From Bryobacteraceae bacterium (GTDB lineage Bacteria; Acidobacteriota; Terriglobia; Bryobacterales; Bryobacteraceae), in contig JAICJH010000011.1 of NCBI GenBank assembly GCA_025928545.1, forward strand, positions 1 through 64,000: a DNA stretch of 64,000 bases, given 5' to 3'. This document shows positions 8,632 to 17,140 of the stretch, one piece after another; the stretch's first letter is position 1, and each line of letters begins with the position of its first letter. The notes under the pieces are model-generated. The model worked only from the letters and a program-made list of their open reading frames with translations. It was not told the DNA's origin and searched no databases. The translations under genes were made by a program, and so were the position numbers.

Positions 8632-8658
8632 CGGTGGTGCGTTTTCCGCCATTCAGTG

Positions 8659-8664
8659 TAAAAT
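8659..8664 (+). promoter_or_regulatory. Candidate -10 element upstream of the cyclase gene
   Basis: TAAAAT lies 22 bases before the cyclase ATG at 8686. No good -35 hexamer is visible at 16-18 bases, so this is a weak candidate for a separate cyclase-operon promoter. Confidence 0.25.
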
Positions 8665-8685
8665 TCGAAGTACGGCTCAATACAA

Positions 8686-10557
8686 ATGACGCAGCGTCTC
8701 AAGAAGAATCTGATCATCTCCGCAATCGCAGTCGCTGCGGCTCTTGCCACCATGGGCCTCAGCAAGTTCCGCTTTTTCGAACTGCTGAAGCTGAAGGCGC
8801 AGGATGTGCATTTCGTTTTACGGGGCACGCTGCCGGTCAAGGACATTGTCTTAATCGGTATCGACAACGAGACGCTTTCGAACCCGGACTTTCTGGATCC
8901 ATCGCTGTTCTGGCATAAACACTATGCCGATGCCATCGGTGGAGCGGCGGAAGGTGGAGCGAAAGCCTTCGTCCTCGATGTCACGTTCGCGATTCCGGTT
9001 GAGCCCTATGAAAAAGATCCCAACCCGCATATGGACAGCGATCTCGCCAGCACGTTTGTCAGCACGCTGCCGATCATGCCCGTCGTGTGCGCCTTTGTTC
9101 CGGAAGCCATGGGGGCGCAACGGGAAGGCCTCGGCGCGGTTCCCCTGAATATGATCGCCGGCGCCATGGGGATGTCCGCCTACGCTAATCTGACGGACGA
9201 TCCGGATGCTTTTGTTCGTACCCAAGAGCTGATTGAAGCGCCGGATCCAAAAGACCAGTCGCGACCGCTGACCCGCAGCATGGCCTTGCGGGCGGCGGAG
9301 AAGTTTCTGGGCGTCGAAGCGAATTTCAGGAATGGCGAGCTTTATCTCGGAGACCGGCGCATCCCGGCGAACCGAGATCGCCAACTCACCATTAATTATG
9401 CCGGACCACCCGGAACCGTTCCCCGCATTCCGCTGTATAAATTCAACGAAGCCGCGAAGAAGCACGATATCGCGACGCTCGAAAAATGGGTGAAAGGCAA
9501 AGTGGTCCTGCTGGGTCCGGATAACAGCGGTGACCGTCACAACACGCCTTTCTATACTGCTTTCGCCGGCGAGAAATACACAACGCCAGGGGTGGAAGTG
9601 CATGCCAACACTTTGCGGACTCTGCTGACGGGCGACTATCTGCAGCCAGTGCCGGACTGGGCGCGGGTGCTTGGGCTGCTTCTCTCCGCCGGAATCAGCG
9701 TGGCGATGGCGGCGTCTTTCAAGCCGTCACAAACGGCCGCGTGGGCACTGATCGCGCTGGTCCTGGGTCTGGTTTCGACACACGTGCTGTTCAGGGCCGG
9801 CTGGCTGCTATCGACATCTGAAGTGACAATTGCCTACACGATTGCGTTGCTCGGCGGTATGATCTTCCGCTTCGCGACGGCCGAAAAGAAGAGCAGCTTC
9901 TTCCGCGGCGCGGTGGCATTGTTTGTCGGCAAGCAGGTCGCGAGTTCGCTCGAACAATCCGAGAAGATCGCGCTGACGGGTAAACGGCAGACGGTCACGA
10001 TCCTGTTCACGGATATCCGCGGGTTCACGGCGTTTTGCGAATCCAAGGATCCGGCAGTCGTTGTCGATCTGCTCAACACTTATATGCAGGTGATGGTATC
10101 GGCCATCGTGAAGTATCACGGCCACGTCAACAAATTCATCGGCGACGGTATTCTGGCGGTGTTTTCGGATGACGACGAGGGTGCACAGCCCGGCGATCAC
10201 GCGTACCGTTCGATGGCCTGCGCGACTGAGATGGTGACAGCGGATGCCGCCGGGTTCAAGACCGGCGCGGGCATCCATTCGGGCGAAGTGGTTATCGGCA
10301 ACGTGGGATCGTCCGACAAGATGGAGTTTACAGTTCTGGGAAATACGGTGAATCTCGCCTCGCGACTGGAAAGCCTGAATAAGGAGCAGAAAACAAAACT
10401 GCTGCTCAGTCAGGAAACGCTTGAAATGAGCGGGGGGAGAATTGACACATCGTATGTGGGCGAAGTGCCGGTCAGAGGGAAAACGGAGCCGATGAAGTTA
10501 TATACGGTCAAATCGCTCGTGGAACCGAAGCCCCAAACCCAGGAGGCGCATGCATGA
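8686..10557 (+). CDS. CHASE2-domain class III adenylate cyclase
   Basis: 623 residues. A first membrane helix (about 8-25) is followed by a large extracytoplasmic CHASE2 sensor (about 30-325), two to three more membrane helices (about 330-405), and a cytosolic class III nucleotide cyclase domain (about 430-600). The metal-binding aspartates are Asp443 in FTDIRGF and Asp487 in GDG, and the transition-state block GNTVNLASRLES is intact. The Lys in NKFIGDG, where guanylate cyclases have Glu, favours ATP and cAMP as product; the second specificity position is Glu (MEFTVLG) rather than the usual Asp. The gene overlaps the next gene by 8 bases, so the two are translationally coupled. Confidence 0.95.
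   Translation: MTQRLKKNLIISAIAVAAALATMGLSKFRFFELLKLKAQDVHFVLRGTLPVKDIVLIGIDNETLSNPDFLDPSLFWHKHYADAIGGAAEGGAKAFVLDVTFAIPVEPYEKDPNPHMDSDLASTFVSTLPIMPVVCAFVPEAMGAQREGLGAVPLNMIAGAMGMSAYANLTDDPDAFVRTQELIEAPDPKDQSRPLTRSMALRAAEKFLGVEANFRNGELYLGDRRIPANRDRQLTINYAGPPGTVPRIPLYKFNEAAKKHDIATLEKWVKGKVVLLGPDNSGDRHNTPFYTAFAGEKYTTPGVEVHANTLRTLLTGDYLQPVPDWARVLGLLLSAGISVAMAASFKPSQTAAWALIALVLGLVSTHVLFRAGWLLSTSEVTIAYTIALLGGMIFRFATAEKKSSFFRGAVALFVGKQVASSLEQSEKIALTGKRQTVTILFTDIRGFTAFCESKDPAVVVDLLNTYMQVMVSAIVKYHGHVNKFIGDGILAVFSDDDEGAQPGDHAYRSMACATEMVTADAAGFKTGAGIHSGEVVIGNVGSSDKMEFTVLGNTVNLASRLESLNKEQKTKLLLSQETLEMSGGRIDTSYVGEVPVRGKTEPMKLYTVKSLVEPKPQTQEAHA
10541..10546 (+). promoter_or_regulatory. Strong ribosome binding site for the caspase-TPR gene, inside the cyclase 3' end
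   Basis: AGGAGG lies 3 bases before the ATG at 10550 and within the last codons of the cyclase. It supports the overlapping start at 10550 over the ATG at 10589. Confidence 0.6.
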
Positions 10558-13408
10558 TCGACGCTCACAAGAAGTCGGACTCAAAGGTATGAGGATCAGG
10601 GGCTTAGCGGCCTGGTTGTTCATCCCTGTACTGACAGTTTCAGCGGCAAATCCGCCTGCTCCGGCGGGGGGACAACCCGCCAAAGAGGAGCCCGTCGGCT
10701 TGTTATTGAGCGCCACGGGAAGCAAGGTTCTGCGCGCGAGCGCCGAAACTCCGCTTGCTGCCCGCGCCGGCGATGTCCTTTTTTCCGGCGACGAGCTGAA
10801 GACGGAAACCGGAGCTGCCAGCTTTCTTTATTGCCCTGCGAAGACATCGGAATCCATCGATCAGGGCGGCGATCTGGTTTTCGATGCGAAGCAAATCAAG
10901 GTAAAGGCCGGCAAGATCGCAATGCCGAAACCGGTGAACTCGTGCTTCCTGCCTCAGGTTGTGCGCGTCGCCGTGGCAAGTCAGCAGCATTACGGAGTCA
11001 GCATGACTCGCGGGCTGACCAAACCCGAGGGCGACGTCCTGGCTGTGAGTGCCTTGCCCGCCAATGTTCAGGCAGACCTGGCTCCCTTTGAAGCGGTTCT
11101 GCGCACGGAGCCCGATAACGTCGGCGCGCTCGTGAACGAAGCTGCTGTTTACGATCAGAACAAACTCGAAGCCAACGCGCTGGCAACGTATCGCAAGATC
11201 GCGTTGCAGTGGAAAGACGCGGTGTGGGTGCGCGGACGCATTTTCGAGCTGGAGGAATCGCTGGCCACGGCAGCCGCGCTGAAAGCGGCCGAGATCGCGC
11301 CGGACGCAAAGACCTACGCTTTGCTGATCGGCGTTTCCAAATATCAGAAACTCCCGCAGGATCTTTGGCTGAAATACGCGGATGCGGACGCGAAGAGCTT
11401 CAGCGAGCAGCTGGCCAGTCTGCGAGGCGGTGGCGTGCCGCCGGAGAACATGGTTGTGCTGACGAATGAGCAGGCGACCACTGCCGCCGTTCGCAATGCC
11501 TTTCAGTCCTTTCTGAAGACACGGGCGGGTTCCAAAGACACGGTCTTTGTGATGGTCGCGGGCCACGGCACGGTGGACAGCCGCGGCGCATTCATTCTGA
11601 CTTACGACAGCGATCCGGAAGATCTTGCCACCACAGCTCTTCCGATGGCGGAACTACAGGCGCTGGTCGATGATGAGTTGAGCAAAGTCGGACGGGTTGT
11701 TTTTCTAGCCGACGTCTGCCGCGCGGCGACGATCGGCAGTCTGAAGACCGATGCTCTGGGCAGCGCGGTTGAAAAACTCGGTGAAGCGCCGGGTGAAATG
11801 CTGGGCCTGATGTCGGCGCGACCCAAGGAAGTTGCCGTAGAAGGCGCGGATTTCGGAGGCGGTCACGGTGCGTTCAGCGATTCCGTGCTCAAGGCTCTGG
11901 GCGGCGCCGCGGACAGTAACAAGAATCAATCGGTGGATGCCGGTGAGTTGATCGATTACGTCCGTACCAACGTGCCGAAGACGACCAACAATAAACAGCA
12001 TCCGCGCGACTTCGGTAATCTGGCCAACGATACGAAGCTGTCGGATCTATCGAAGTCGCCGGTTCCGATGACTCGGCTGAAGACCTTCTACGACTCCCGC
12101 AGCGGAGAGCCGCTTTTGGTGGCGCAGGCCGCCGGAACGATTCAGATTTCACCGCAGGCGCAGGCGGATATCGACGCTTTTCAGGCGGCTATTCGCGCCC
12201 GCAACATTCTGCCCGATGCTGCCGGCAGCGCGTGGAGTTACGTGGATCGCATGCGCGCGGAACTCAGCCCGGAGCGGATGTTCCTCCAGGAGAATGCCCT
12301 GCGAATCGCCCTTGAAGACGCCGCGCAGCAGGTGCTGCTGAAATATCTCTCGGGAGGCGCCACGCCGCAGGCCAAGGTCGATTTCGACAATGGCGCGAAG
12401 TATATGGAGGCTGCTGTCCGCCTCACTCCGGAATCGCTTTATCTCCAGGCGCGGGATTCTTTCTTTTCCGGGCGCTCGCTGGTATTTGACAAGCAGTACG
12501 CGCAGGCATCGAACCTGCTGGAACAATCGGTGCGTACCGATCCGGCCGAGGCCTATGGCTACAACGCTCTCGGTATTTCCTATCTGGAGCAGGCGCGCTA
12601 TCAGGATGCCGTGCCGGCATTTCGCGACGCCACGCGCCGCGCGCCGAACTGGTCGTATCCGTTGCTGGGCCTTGCCCTGGCCTATGAGCAATCGGGCAAC
12701 AATCTCGCGGCGGTCCGAACCTATCAACAGGCGATTAAGCAGACGCCGCAGTACGGCTTCTGGCCGTACAATCTCGGCATGCTTTATCAGAAGATGAACC
12801 GGCGCAGCGACGCTGAGGCGTCTTACCGGCAGGCGATGGTATTGATGCCGAACTCCGGCATGCCGCTGAACGCGCTTGGATCTCTGAAAGCCGCGCAAGG
12901 GAAGACTACCGAAGCGGAGAAATTCTATCGGGACGCGCTGCTGAAAGATCCAACCCTGATTGAAGCCCGCCACAATCTGGGTGTCCTGCTCGCCAACATC
13001 AAAACGCGGCAGCCCGAAGCGATCGCTCTGTGGCAGCAGAATCTCCAGACGAACCCGGATTATCTGGTTTCGAGAATCAGCCTGGCAGAATTGCTGGCGC
13101 AGCGCGGAGAAAATGCGGGAGCGATTGAGCAGTACCGCCTGATTGTGAATGCCAAGCCGGAGTTTGTCGCGGCAAGGGTTGCGCTGGGTGAGCTTTATGT
13201 GAAGTCCAGCCAGGCTCAGGCGGGCGTGGATGAGCTTCGCGCAGCATCCCGGCTCGATGCCGAGAATTCCTCCATCTTTGAGCGGATTGGCGATGTGGAA
13301 AAATCGCTCAATCATGTTCAGGAAGCGCGCGATGCGTACGCAACGGCCCTGAAGCTTGCCGCCGAAAAACCGGATCAGAAGAGGGTTCGTACTAAGATGG
13401 CTTTCTAG
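10550..13408 (+). CDS. Secreted or membrane-anchored FecR-like, caspase-fold (C14) and TPR protein
   Basis: 952 residues. A hydrophobic export segment at about 15-33 follows a polar N terminus; the start at 10550 is backed by AGGAGG, with 10589 as an alternative. Residues about 45-125 resemble the FecR-type beta domain. Residues about 253-500 are a caspase/metacaspase-like p20 domain: the strand YALLIGVSKY, catalytic His339 in VAGHG and Cys390 in LADVCRA form the expected dyad. Residues about 600-945 contain around eight TPR units, e.g. AYGYNALGISYLEQARYQDA. C14 proteases cleave after basic or acidic residues; the substrate is unknown. It lies between a cyclase and an MBL hydrolase in one tight operon. 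Confidence 0.9.
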   Translation: MHDRRSQEVGLKGMRIRGLAAWLFIPVLTVSAANPPAPAGGQPAKEEPVGLLLSATGSKVLRASAETPLAARAGDVLFSGDELKTETGAASFLYCPAKTSESIDQGGDLVFDAKQIKVKAGKIAMPKPVNSCFLPQVVRVAVASQQHYGVSMTRGLTKPEGDVLAVSALPANVQADLAPFEAVLRTEPDNVGALVNEAAVYDQNKLEANALATYRKIALQWKDAVWVRGRIFELEESLATAAALKAAEIAPDAKTYALLIGVSKYQKLPQDLWLKYADADAKSFSEQLASLRGGGVPPENMVVLTNEQATTAAVRNAFQSFLKTRAGSKDTVFVMVAGHGTVDSRGAFILTYDSDPEDLATTALPMAELQALVDDELSKVGRVVFLADVCRAATIGSLKTDALGSAVEKLGEAPGEMLGLMSARPKEVAVEGADFGGGHGAFSDSVLKALGGAADSNKNQSVDAGELIDYVRTNVPKTTNNKQHPRDFGNLANDTKLSDLSKSPVPMTRLKTFYDSRSGEPLLVAQAAGTIQISPQAQADIDAFQAAIRARNILPDAAGSAWSYVDRMRAELSPERMFLQENALRIALEDAAQQVLLKYLSGGATPQAKVDFDNGAKYMEAAVRLTPESLYLQARDSFFSGRSLVFDKQYAQASNLLEQSVRTDPAEAYGYNALGISYLEQARYQDAVPAFRDATRRAPNWSYPLLGLALAYEQSGNNLAAVRTYQQAIKQTPQYGFWPYNLGMLYQKMNRRSDAEASYRQAMVLMPNSGMPLNALGSLKAAQGKTTEAEKFYRDALLKDPTLIEARHNLGVLLANIKTRQPEAIALWQQNLQTNPDYLVSRISLAELLAQRGENAGAIEQYRLIVNAKPEFVAARVALGELYVKSSQAQAGVDELRAASRLDAENSSIFERIGDVEKSLNHVQEARDAYATALKLAAEKPDQKRVRTKMAF

Positions 13409-14239
13409 ATGCCCGACGCACAGATGCATGTCCGATTCTGGGGGGTCCGTGGTTCCACGCCGACACCGCTGGCTGAAAATCTCAAGTTCGGAGGCAATAC
13501 GTCATGCGTTGAGGTCTGCACGCCTTCGGGCGATTGCCTCATCTTCGATGCGGGTTCCGGCATACGCGCTCTTGGCAACAGGCTGCTGCAGGATGCGGCC
13601 GGTGAGCCCATTCAGGCCAATATTTTCCTCACTCATTTTCACTGGGACCATATTCAGGGTCTGCCGTTCTTCGCCCCGATCTATGGCGCGAAAAATGAAA
13701 TCACCTTTCACGGCGGGCGCACCAGAAGCTTGCAGGAAACCCTGGAAGGCCAGATGGCCCAGCCTTATTTCCCCGTGGATTTCGCGCAGGTAGCAGCGAA
13801 GCGAAATTTTCGCGAGATGGAATCGGACGCGGTTCTTGAGATCGGCGGGGCGTCCATCCGTACGTTCAGTCTGAATCATCCGCAGGGCGCGACGGGATAC
13901 CGGGTGGAATGCGGAAAGTCGGTTGTCGTTTATGCGACAGACTTTGAGCACGGTAATGCGGAACTGGACGCGCTGATGCTTGAACATGCGCAGGATGCGG
14001 ACATTCTAATCTGCGATACGCAGTATACGCCCAAGGAATACGACACGCATCGCAATTGGGGTCACAGCACGTGGCTTCATGCGGCGGCCGTAGCGCAAAA
14101 GGCAGGGGCTAAGCAGCTTGTGCTTTTCCACCACGATCCGACGCACGACGACCACACGATGGCCAGGATACAGACCGAAGCACGTGGCGAGTTCCGCAAT
14201 ACGGCCGCGGCGTGGGAAGGCCTGACGGCTTCGCTGTAG
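13409..14239 (+). CDS. Metallo-beta-lactamase-fold hydrolase, possible cyclic-nucleotide phosphodiesterase
   Basis: 276 residues, starting on the base after the caspase gene stop. It opens with FWGVRGSTPTP and FGGNTSCVEV, a PhnP/RNase Z-like N terminus, and has the zinc motif THFHWDH (His76, His78, Asp80, His81), then a late NHPQGATGYR, an Asp ligand in YATDFEH, and LVLFHHDPTHDD. There is no signal peptide. Relatives in this branch hydrolyse phosphodiesters, including cyclic phosphates. Its place after a cyclase makes cAMP breakdown an attractive but unproven role. A hairpin and the convergent tRNA nucleotidyltransferase gene follow. Confidence 0.9.
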   Translation: MPDAQMHVRFWGVRGSTPTPLAENLKFGGNTSCVEVCTPSGDCLIFDAGSGIRALGNRLLQDAAGEPIQANIFLTHFHWDHIQGLPFFAPIYGAKNEITFHGGRTRSLQETLEGQMAQPYFPVDFAQVAAKRNFREMESDAVLEIGGASIRTFSLNHPQGATGYRVECGKSVVVYATDFEHGNAELDALMLEHAQDADILICDTQYTPKEYDTHRNWGHSTWLHAAAVAQKAGAKQLVLFHHDPTHDDHTMARIQTEARGEFRNTAAAWEGLTASL

Positions 14240-14244
14240 TAGCT

Positions 14245-14261
14245 GGTTCGGAAACCGAACC
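14245..14261. terminator. Possible small hairpin between convergent genes
   Basis: GGTTCGG-AAA-CCGAACC is a perfect 7-bp stem with a 3-base loop, placed between the MBL gene stop and the convergent nucleotidyltransferase stop. There is no T-tract on either side, so intrinsic termination is uncertain. Confidence 0.4.
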
Positions 14262-14263
14262 CG

Positions 14264-15571
14264 TCAGACTCTGGCTGCCGGACGTCCGCGTCCCATCGCC
14301 ATGGGTGGAGGGGGCGGCGGCTCCGGTTCCGGCTCGACCTTCTTGGGGCGCGCGTTCAGGCGTGTGACAACCATCGCCTGATAAGCCTTTTCGAATTTCG
14401 GGGTGCCTGGCTTGTGTCCCGCTGCAACTACCTGGTCTTCAGTGACTTCCTGCGCGACGGGAAGATATTTCTGATAATAGGCGCGAATCCGATCCTGCAC
14501 CACACGAACGTCGGATTCATACGCCACCATCAGGACTTCCGCCGTTTCGGCGTCTTTCAGCACCTCCCAGACCTGGGAAGGTTTGTGGATCTTCGCCGAT
14601 TTGAGCGCCGACTCGCGCTTCTTCGCGGCGGCTTCGAGCTTCTGGAAGCCCTTCAGTTCATTGGGAGGCAGGGCAAGGGCTTTGAGCGCCGCCGCACGGT
14701 CCCGGGGCGACAGTTTCTCCAGTAACACCGCGAGAAATGCCAGCCAGCCCGCTTCGTTTCCCGCGGGAAAGATAGCGTGCGCCTGCTTCTCGAACCGGGT
14801 GAGACCGGGGAGATTCAGTTTATCGCCTTTCAACGCGGGACTCAGCAGCTTGAGCAGGTCGAGCCGGTCGAGATCTTCGATGGCTGCTACCGCGGATTCA
14901 TGCGAGGCCAGCGCCTTCAGGTCAGCGCGCAGGCAGGTCGGATCGGGATGCAGATAATCCCCCAGAACTGCATTATCCAGCTGGGATTGGGTGCGGGAGG
15001 CGATCTCAAATCCCATAACGTGTTTGAAGCGGATCAGGCGGAAAACGCGCGATGGATCGTCGAAAAACGCCATCGAGTTCGTGGTGCGCAGTTCCTTGGT
15101 GATGAGGTCCGCCTGACCGTTAGTGGGGTCGACCAATAAACCTTTGGCGCCACGATTCAGAAAAAGAGCGATCGCATTGATTGTAAAGTCGCGGCGAGAC
15201 AGGTCTTCGTGGATCGTCGCAGGGGCAATTTGAGGCTTACCACCGGGCTTGCTGTATTTTTCGGTTCGGGCATTGCTGACGGACGCGCGAATACCGCCGG
15301 GAAGTTCGAGTTCGACACCACGTTTGAAACTGTCCTCTTCGATCACGTGCCCGTGCAGGGAATGGGCGAGCGCTTTGCCGATTTTCGGGGCGTCGCGTTC
15401 AACGGTGAAATCCAGATCCCGGATGGGAGCGCCGCGCAACATATCGCGCATGGCGCCGCCGGCGAGCCAAACGGTAATGGCTGCGTCCGTTGCGATGCGC
15501 TGGATCTCCGCCACCGTGCGGTTTTGTGCGGCATCCAGGTGGCTCTCGAGCGCGAACATGTAATCGCTCAT
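14264..15571 (-). CDS. tRNA nucleotidyltransferase / poly(A) polymerase family (CCA-adding type)
   Basis: 435 residues. The class II nucleotidyltransferase head carries WLAGGAMRDMLRGAPIRDLDF, with the GG motif and the DxD metal site, then SRRDFTINAIA and DPSRVFRLIRF, the template-amino-acid region of CCA enzymes. The C-terminal half is helical and ends in a proline-rich tail (PEPEPPPPPPMAMGRG) that looks like an add-on. Family enzymes add or repair the CCA end of tRNAs or polyadenylate RNA in the cytosol; which activity this copy has cannot be told by eye. It starts 45 bases after the xerD-type gene and is probably cotranscribed with it. Confidence 0.88.
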   Translation of the reverse strand: MSDYMFALESHLDAAQNRTVAEIQRIATDAAITVWLAGGAMRDMLRGAPIRDLDFTVERDAPKIGKALAHSLHGHVIEEDSFKRGVELELPGGIRASVSNARTEKYSKPGGKPQIAPATIHEDLSRRDFTINAIALFLNRGAKGLLVDPTNGQADLITKELRTTNSMAFFDDPSRVFRLIRFKHVMGFEIASRTQSQLDNAVLGDYLHPDPTCLRADLKALASHESAVAAIEDLDRLDLLKLLSPALKGDKLNLPGLTRFEKQAHAIFPAGNEAGWLAFLAVLLEKLSPRDRAAALKALALPPNELKGFQKLEAAAKKRESALKSAKIHKPSQVWEVLKDAETAEVLMVAYESDVRVVQDRIRAYYQKYLPVAQEVTEDQVVAAGHKPGTPKFEKAYQAMVVTRLNARPKKVEPEPEPPPPPPMAMGRGRPAARV

Positions 15572-15616
15572 AACTTCTTCAGGCGCTCCTTTTTGGCGTC
15601 GAGGGGTGTCATGCGG

Positions 15617-16531
15617 TCAAGCCCTCGGGTGGTGCTGGTTCAGTGTATCCCGCAGACGCGAGCGCACCACATGGGTGTAAATTTCGGTAGTTGAAAGATC
15701 GGCGTGCCCCAGCATTTCCTGGAGACTGCGGAGGTCCGCGCCACCTTCGAGAAGATGGGTGGCGAAAGTATGGCGCAGGACGTGTGGCGAAAGGTGGTGA
15801 AAGATCCCGGCTTTCTTCCCGTTGGCTTTGATGGCCGCCCAAAAAGCCTGCCGGGTCATGCCATCCCCGCGAGCCGTGATGAAAAGAAAGGATGTTTGCG
15901 CTCCATGGAGCAGCGCCGGACGACCTTCTTCGAGATAACGCCGGACGGAGGCCAGCGCTGTGGCGTGAACAGGAACAATTCTTTGTTTGTTGCCTTTTCC
16001 CGTCACTCGCAGGAGTCCGAGACCCATGTCGAGGCTGGAGACCTGGAGCGTGATGAGCTCCGTGACGCGGATGCCGGTGGCATAGAGCAGCTCCAGCATC
16101 GACCGGTCGCGCAAACCGGTGGGTTTCGTTGTGTCAGGTGCAGCGATCAGGCTGTCGATCTGAGCGCGATTCAGGAACTTCGGAATTGTCGCCCACTGCT
16201 TGGGGCTGGAAAGCAGTTCGGTCGGATCTTCGCGGAGGATGTCTTCAGTCACCAGGAAGCTGAAAAAGTTGCGCAGGCTGCTGAGATGCCGGGCGATGGA
16301 TCGGCTCGTTAAGTCTTTTGAATACAGGTGATTAACGTACTTATTCAGAAGTTCAGGATCAGGGAAGGCTCCGCCGGTCAATGGCTCCGCAAAAGATCGC
16401 AGTCCTTCGAGGTCCCTCCCGTAGGCTTCCAGAGAGTTCCGCGAAAGGCCTTTTTCCATGCGGCAGAAGGTCAGAAAGTCTCTGATTCCGCTGGAGATTG
16501 GCGACTTGGCCGAATTGTCGTTACGCGCCAT
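15617..16531 (-). CDS. xerD: XerD-type tyrosine recombinase
   Basis: 304 residues, the usual XerC/XerD length. An N-terminal SAM-like core-binding domain (about 15-100) precedes the catalytic domain with Arg155 (TGIRVTEL), Lys179 (GKGNKQR), His250-x-x-Arg253 (HVLRHTFATHLLEGG), His276 (LGHADLS) and the nucleophile Tyr285 (TEIYTHV). XerC and XerD resolve chromosome dimers at dif near the replication terminus. The sequence fits XerD somewhat better than XerC, but this is not certain. No phage or integron context is seen, so a housekeeping role is likely. Confidence 0.9.
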   Translation of the reverse strand: MARNDNSAKSPISSGIRDFLTFCRMEKGLSRNSLEAYGRDLEGLRSFAEPLTGGAFPDPELLNKYVNHLYSKDLTSRSIARHLSSLRNFFSFLVTEDILREDPTELLSSPKQWATIPKFLNRAQIDSLIAAPDTTKPTGLRDRSMLELLYATGIRVTELITLQVSSLDMGLGLLRVTGKGNKQRIVPVHATALASVRRYLEEGRPALLHGAQTSFLFITARGDGMTRQAFWAAIKANGKKAGIFHHLSPHVLRHTFATHLLEGGADLRSLQEMLGHADLSTTEIYTHVVRSRLRDTLNQHHPRA

Positions 16532-16622
16532 TCACAAAATGTACCCTTCCGAGCAATGATACAATATTCCCGAAAATGTTTAAATCAATTCTAATGCGTA
16601 CGTAGCGTTCGCAGGAAGAGAT

Positions 16623-17117
16623 TTGACGCTTCGGGAGGCGATTGTGGCCGGTTCTACCGCCAAGAAAGTAGTGGTCCGTCGCTTTGACCGGGAGACTTTA
16701 ACCGGTTTTATTAATCCTTTCAGCTACTTACAGCCACAGGCTTTGGAGTTGCTGCGACCGGATGGAACGCTGGCGCTGCTGCCATACCGTGAAGTGCGCT
16801 CTGTGGCGTTCGTGAAAGATTTTGAAGGGGAACCGGAGCCGTCCCGGGTTTTTCTGAACCGGCCCAAGCAGGAAGGGCTTTGGGTACGCATGGTCTTTCT
16901 GGACGGGGAGGTGATGGACGGGATTCTGCCGAATAACCTGCTGACCTGGGAAGCGGCGGGCATAACGGTGACGCCTCCGGAGCCGGATTCCAATAACCAG
17001 AAGGTCTTCGTGCCCAGGGAGGCGCTGCGGAGCGTTCAGGTTCTTGGAGTAGTGGGGAGTCCGCTGAAGGCAAAACGCAAAAAAGCGCCGGTTGTTGATC
17101 AACCGACGCTTTTTTGA
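16623..17117 (+). CDS. Hypothetical protein (cytosolic, beta-rich)
   Basis: 164 residues. The start is a TTG at 16623 preceded by AGGAAGAG, which makes the unusual codon credible. The protein has KKVVVRRFDRETLTGFINP, then LLPYREVRSVAFVKDF and a later WVRMVFLDGEVMDGILPNN. Two similar beta modules are suggested, each with a strand, a turn and a G-x-hydrophobic pattern; this is reminiscent of Sm/PRC-barrel-type small barrels. No catalytic motif is visible. Related proteins seem confined to Acidobacteriota, as far as I can recall. The last codons double as the stem of a transcription terminator. Confidence 0.7.
   Translation: MTLREAIVAGSTAKKVVVRRFDRETLTGFINPFSYLQPQALELLRPDGTLALLPYREVRSVAFVKDFEGEPEPSRVFLNRPKQEGLWVRMVFLDGEVMDGILPNNLLTWEAAGITVTPPEPDSNNQKVFVPREALRSVQVLGVVGSPLKAKRKKAPVVDQPTLF
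17079..17115. terminator. Bidirectional intrinsic terminator overlapping the 3' end of the upstream coding sequence
   Basis: AAAAAAGCG-C-CGGTTG, a TTGAT loop, CAACCG-A-CGCTTTTTT: a 15-bp stem with one mismatch, an A-tract on one side and a T-tract on the other. It serves the plus-strand gene ending at 17117 and, read on the other strand, the minus-strand gene ending at 17141. It encodes the last residues of the plus-strand gene. Confidence 0.85.
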
Positions 17118-17140
17118 GGAAAACTCGGACAGAATACGGC

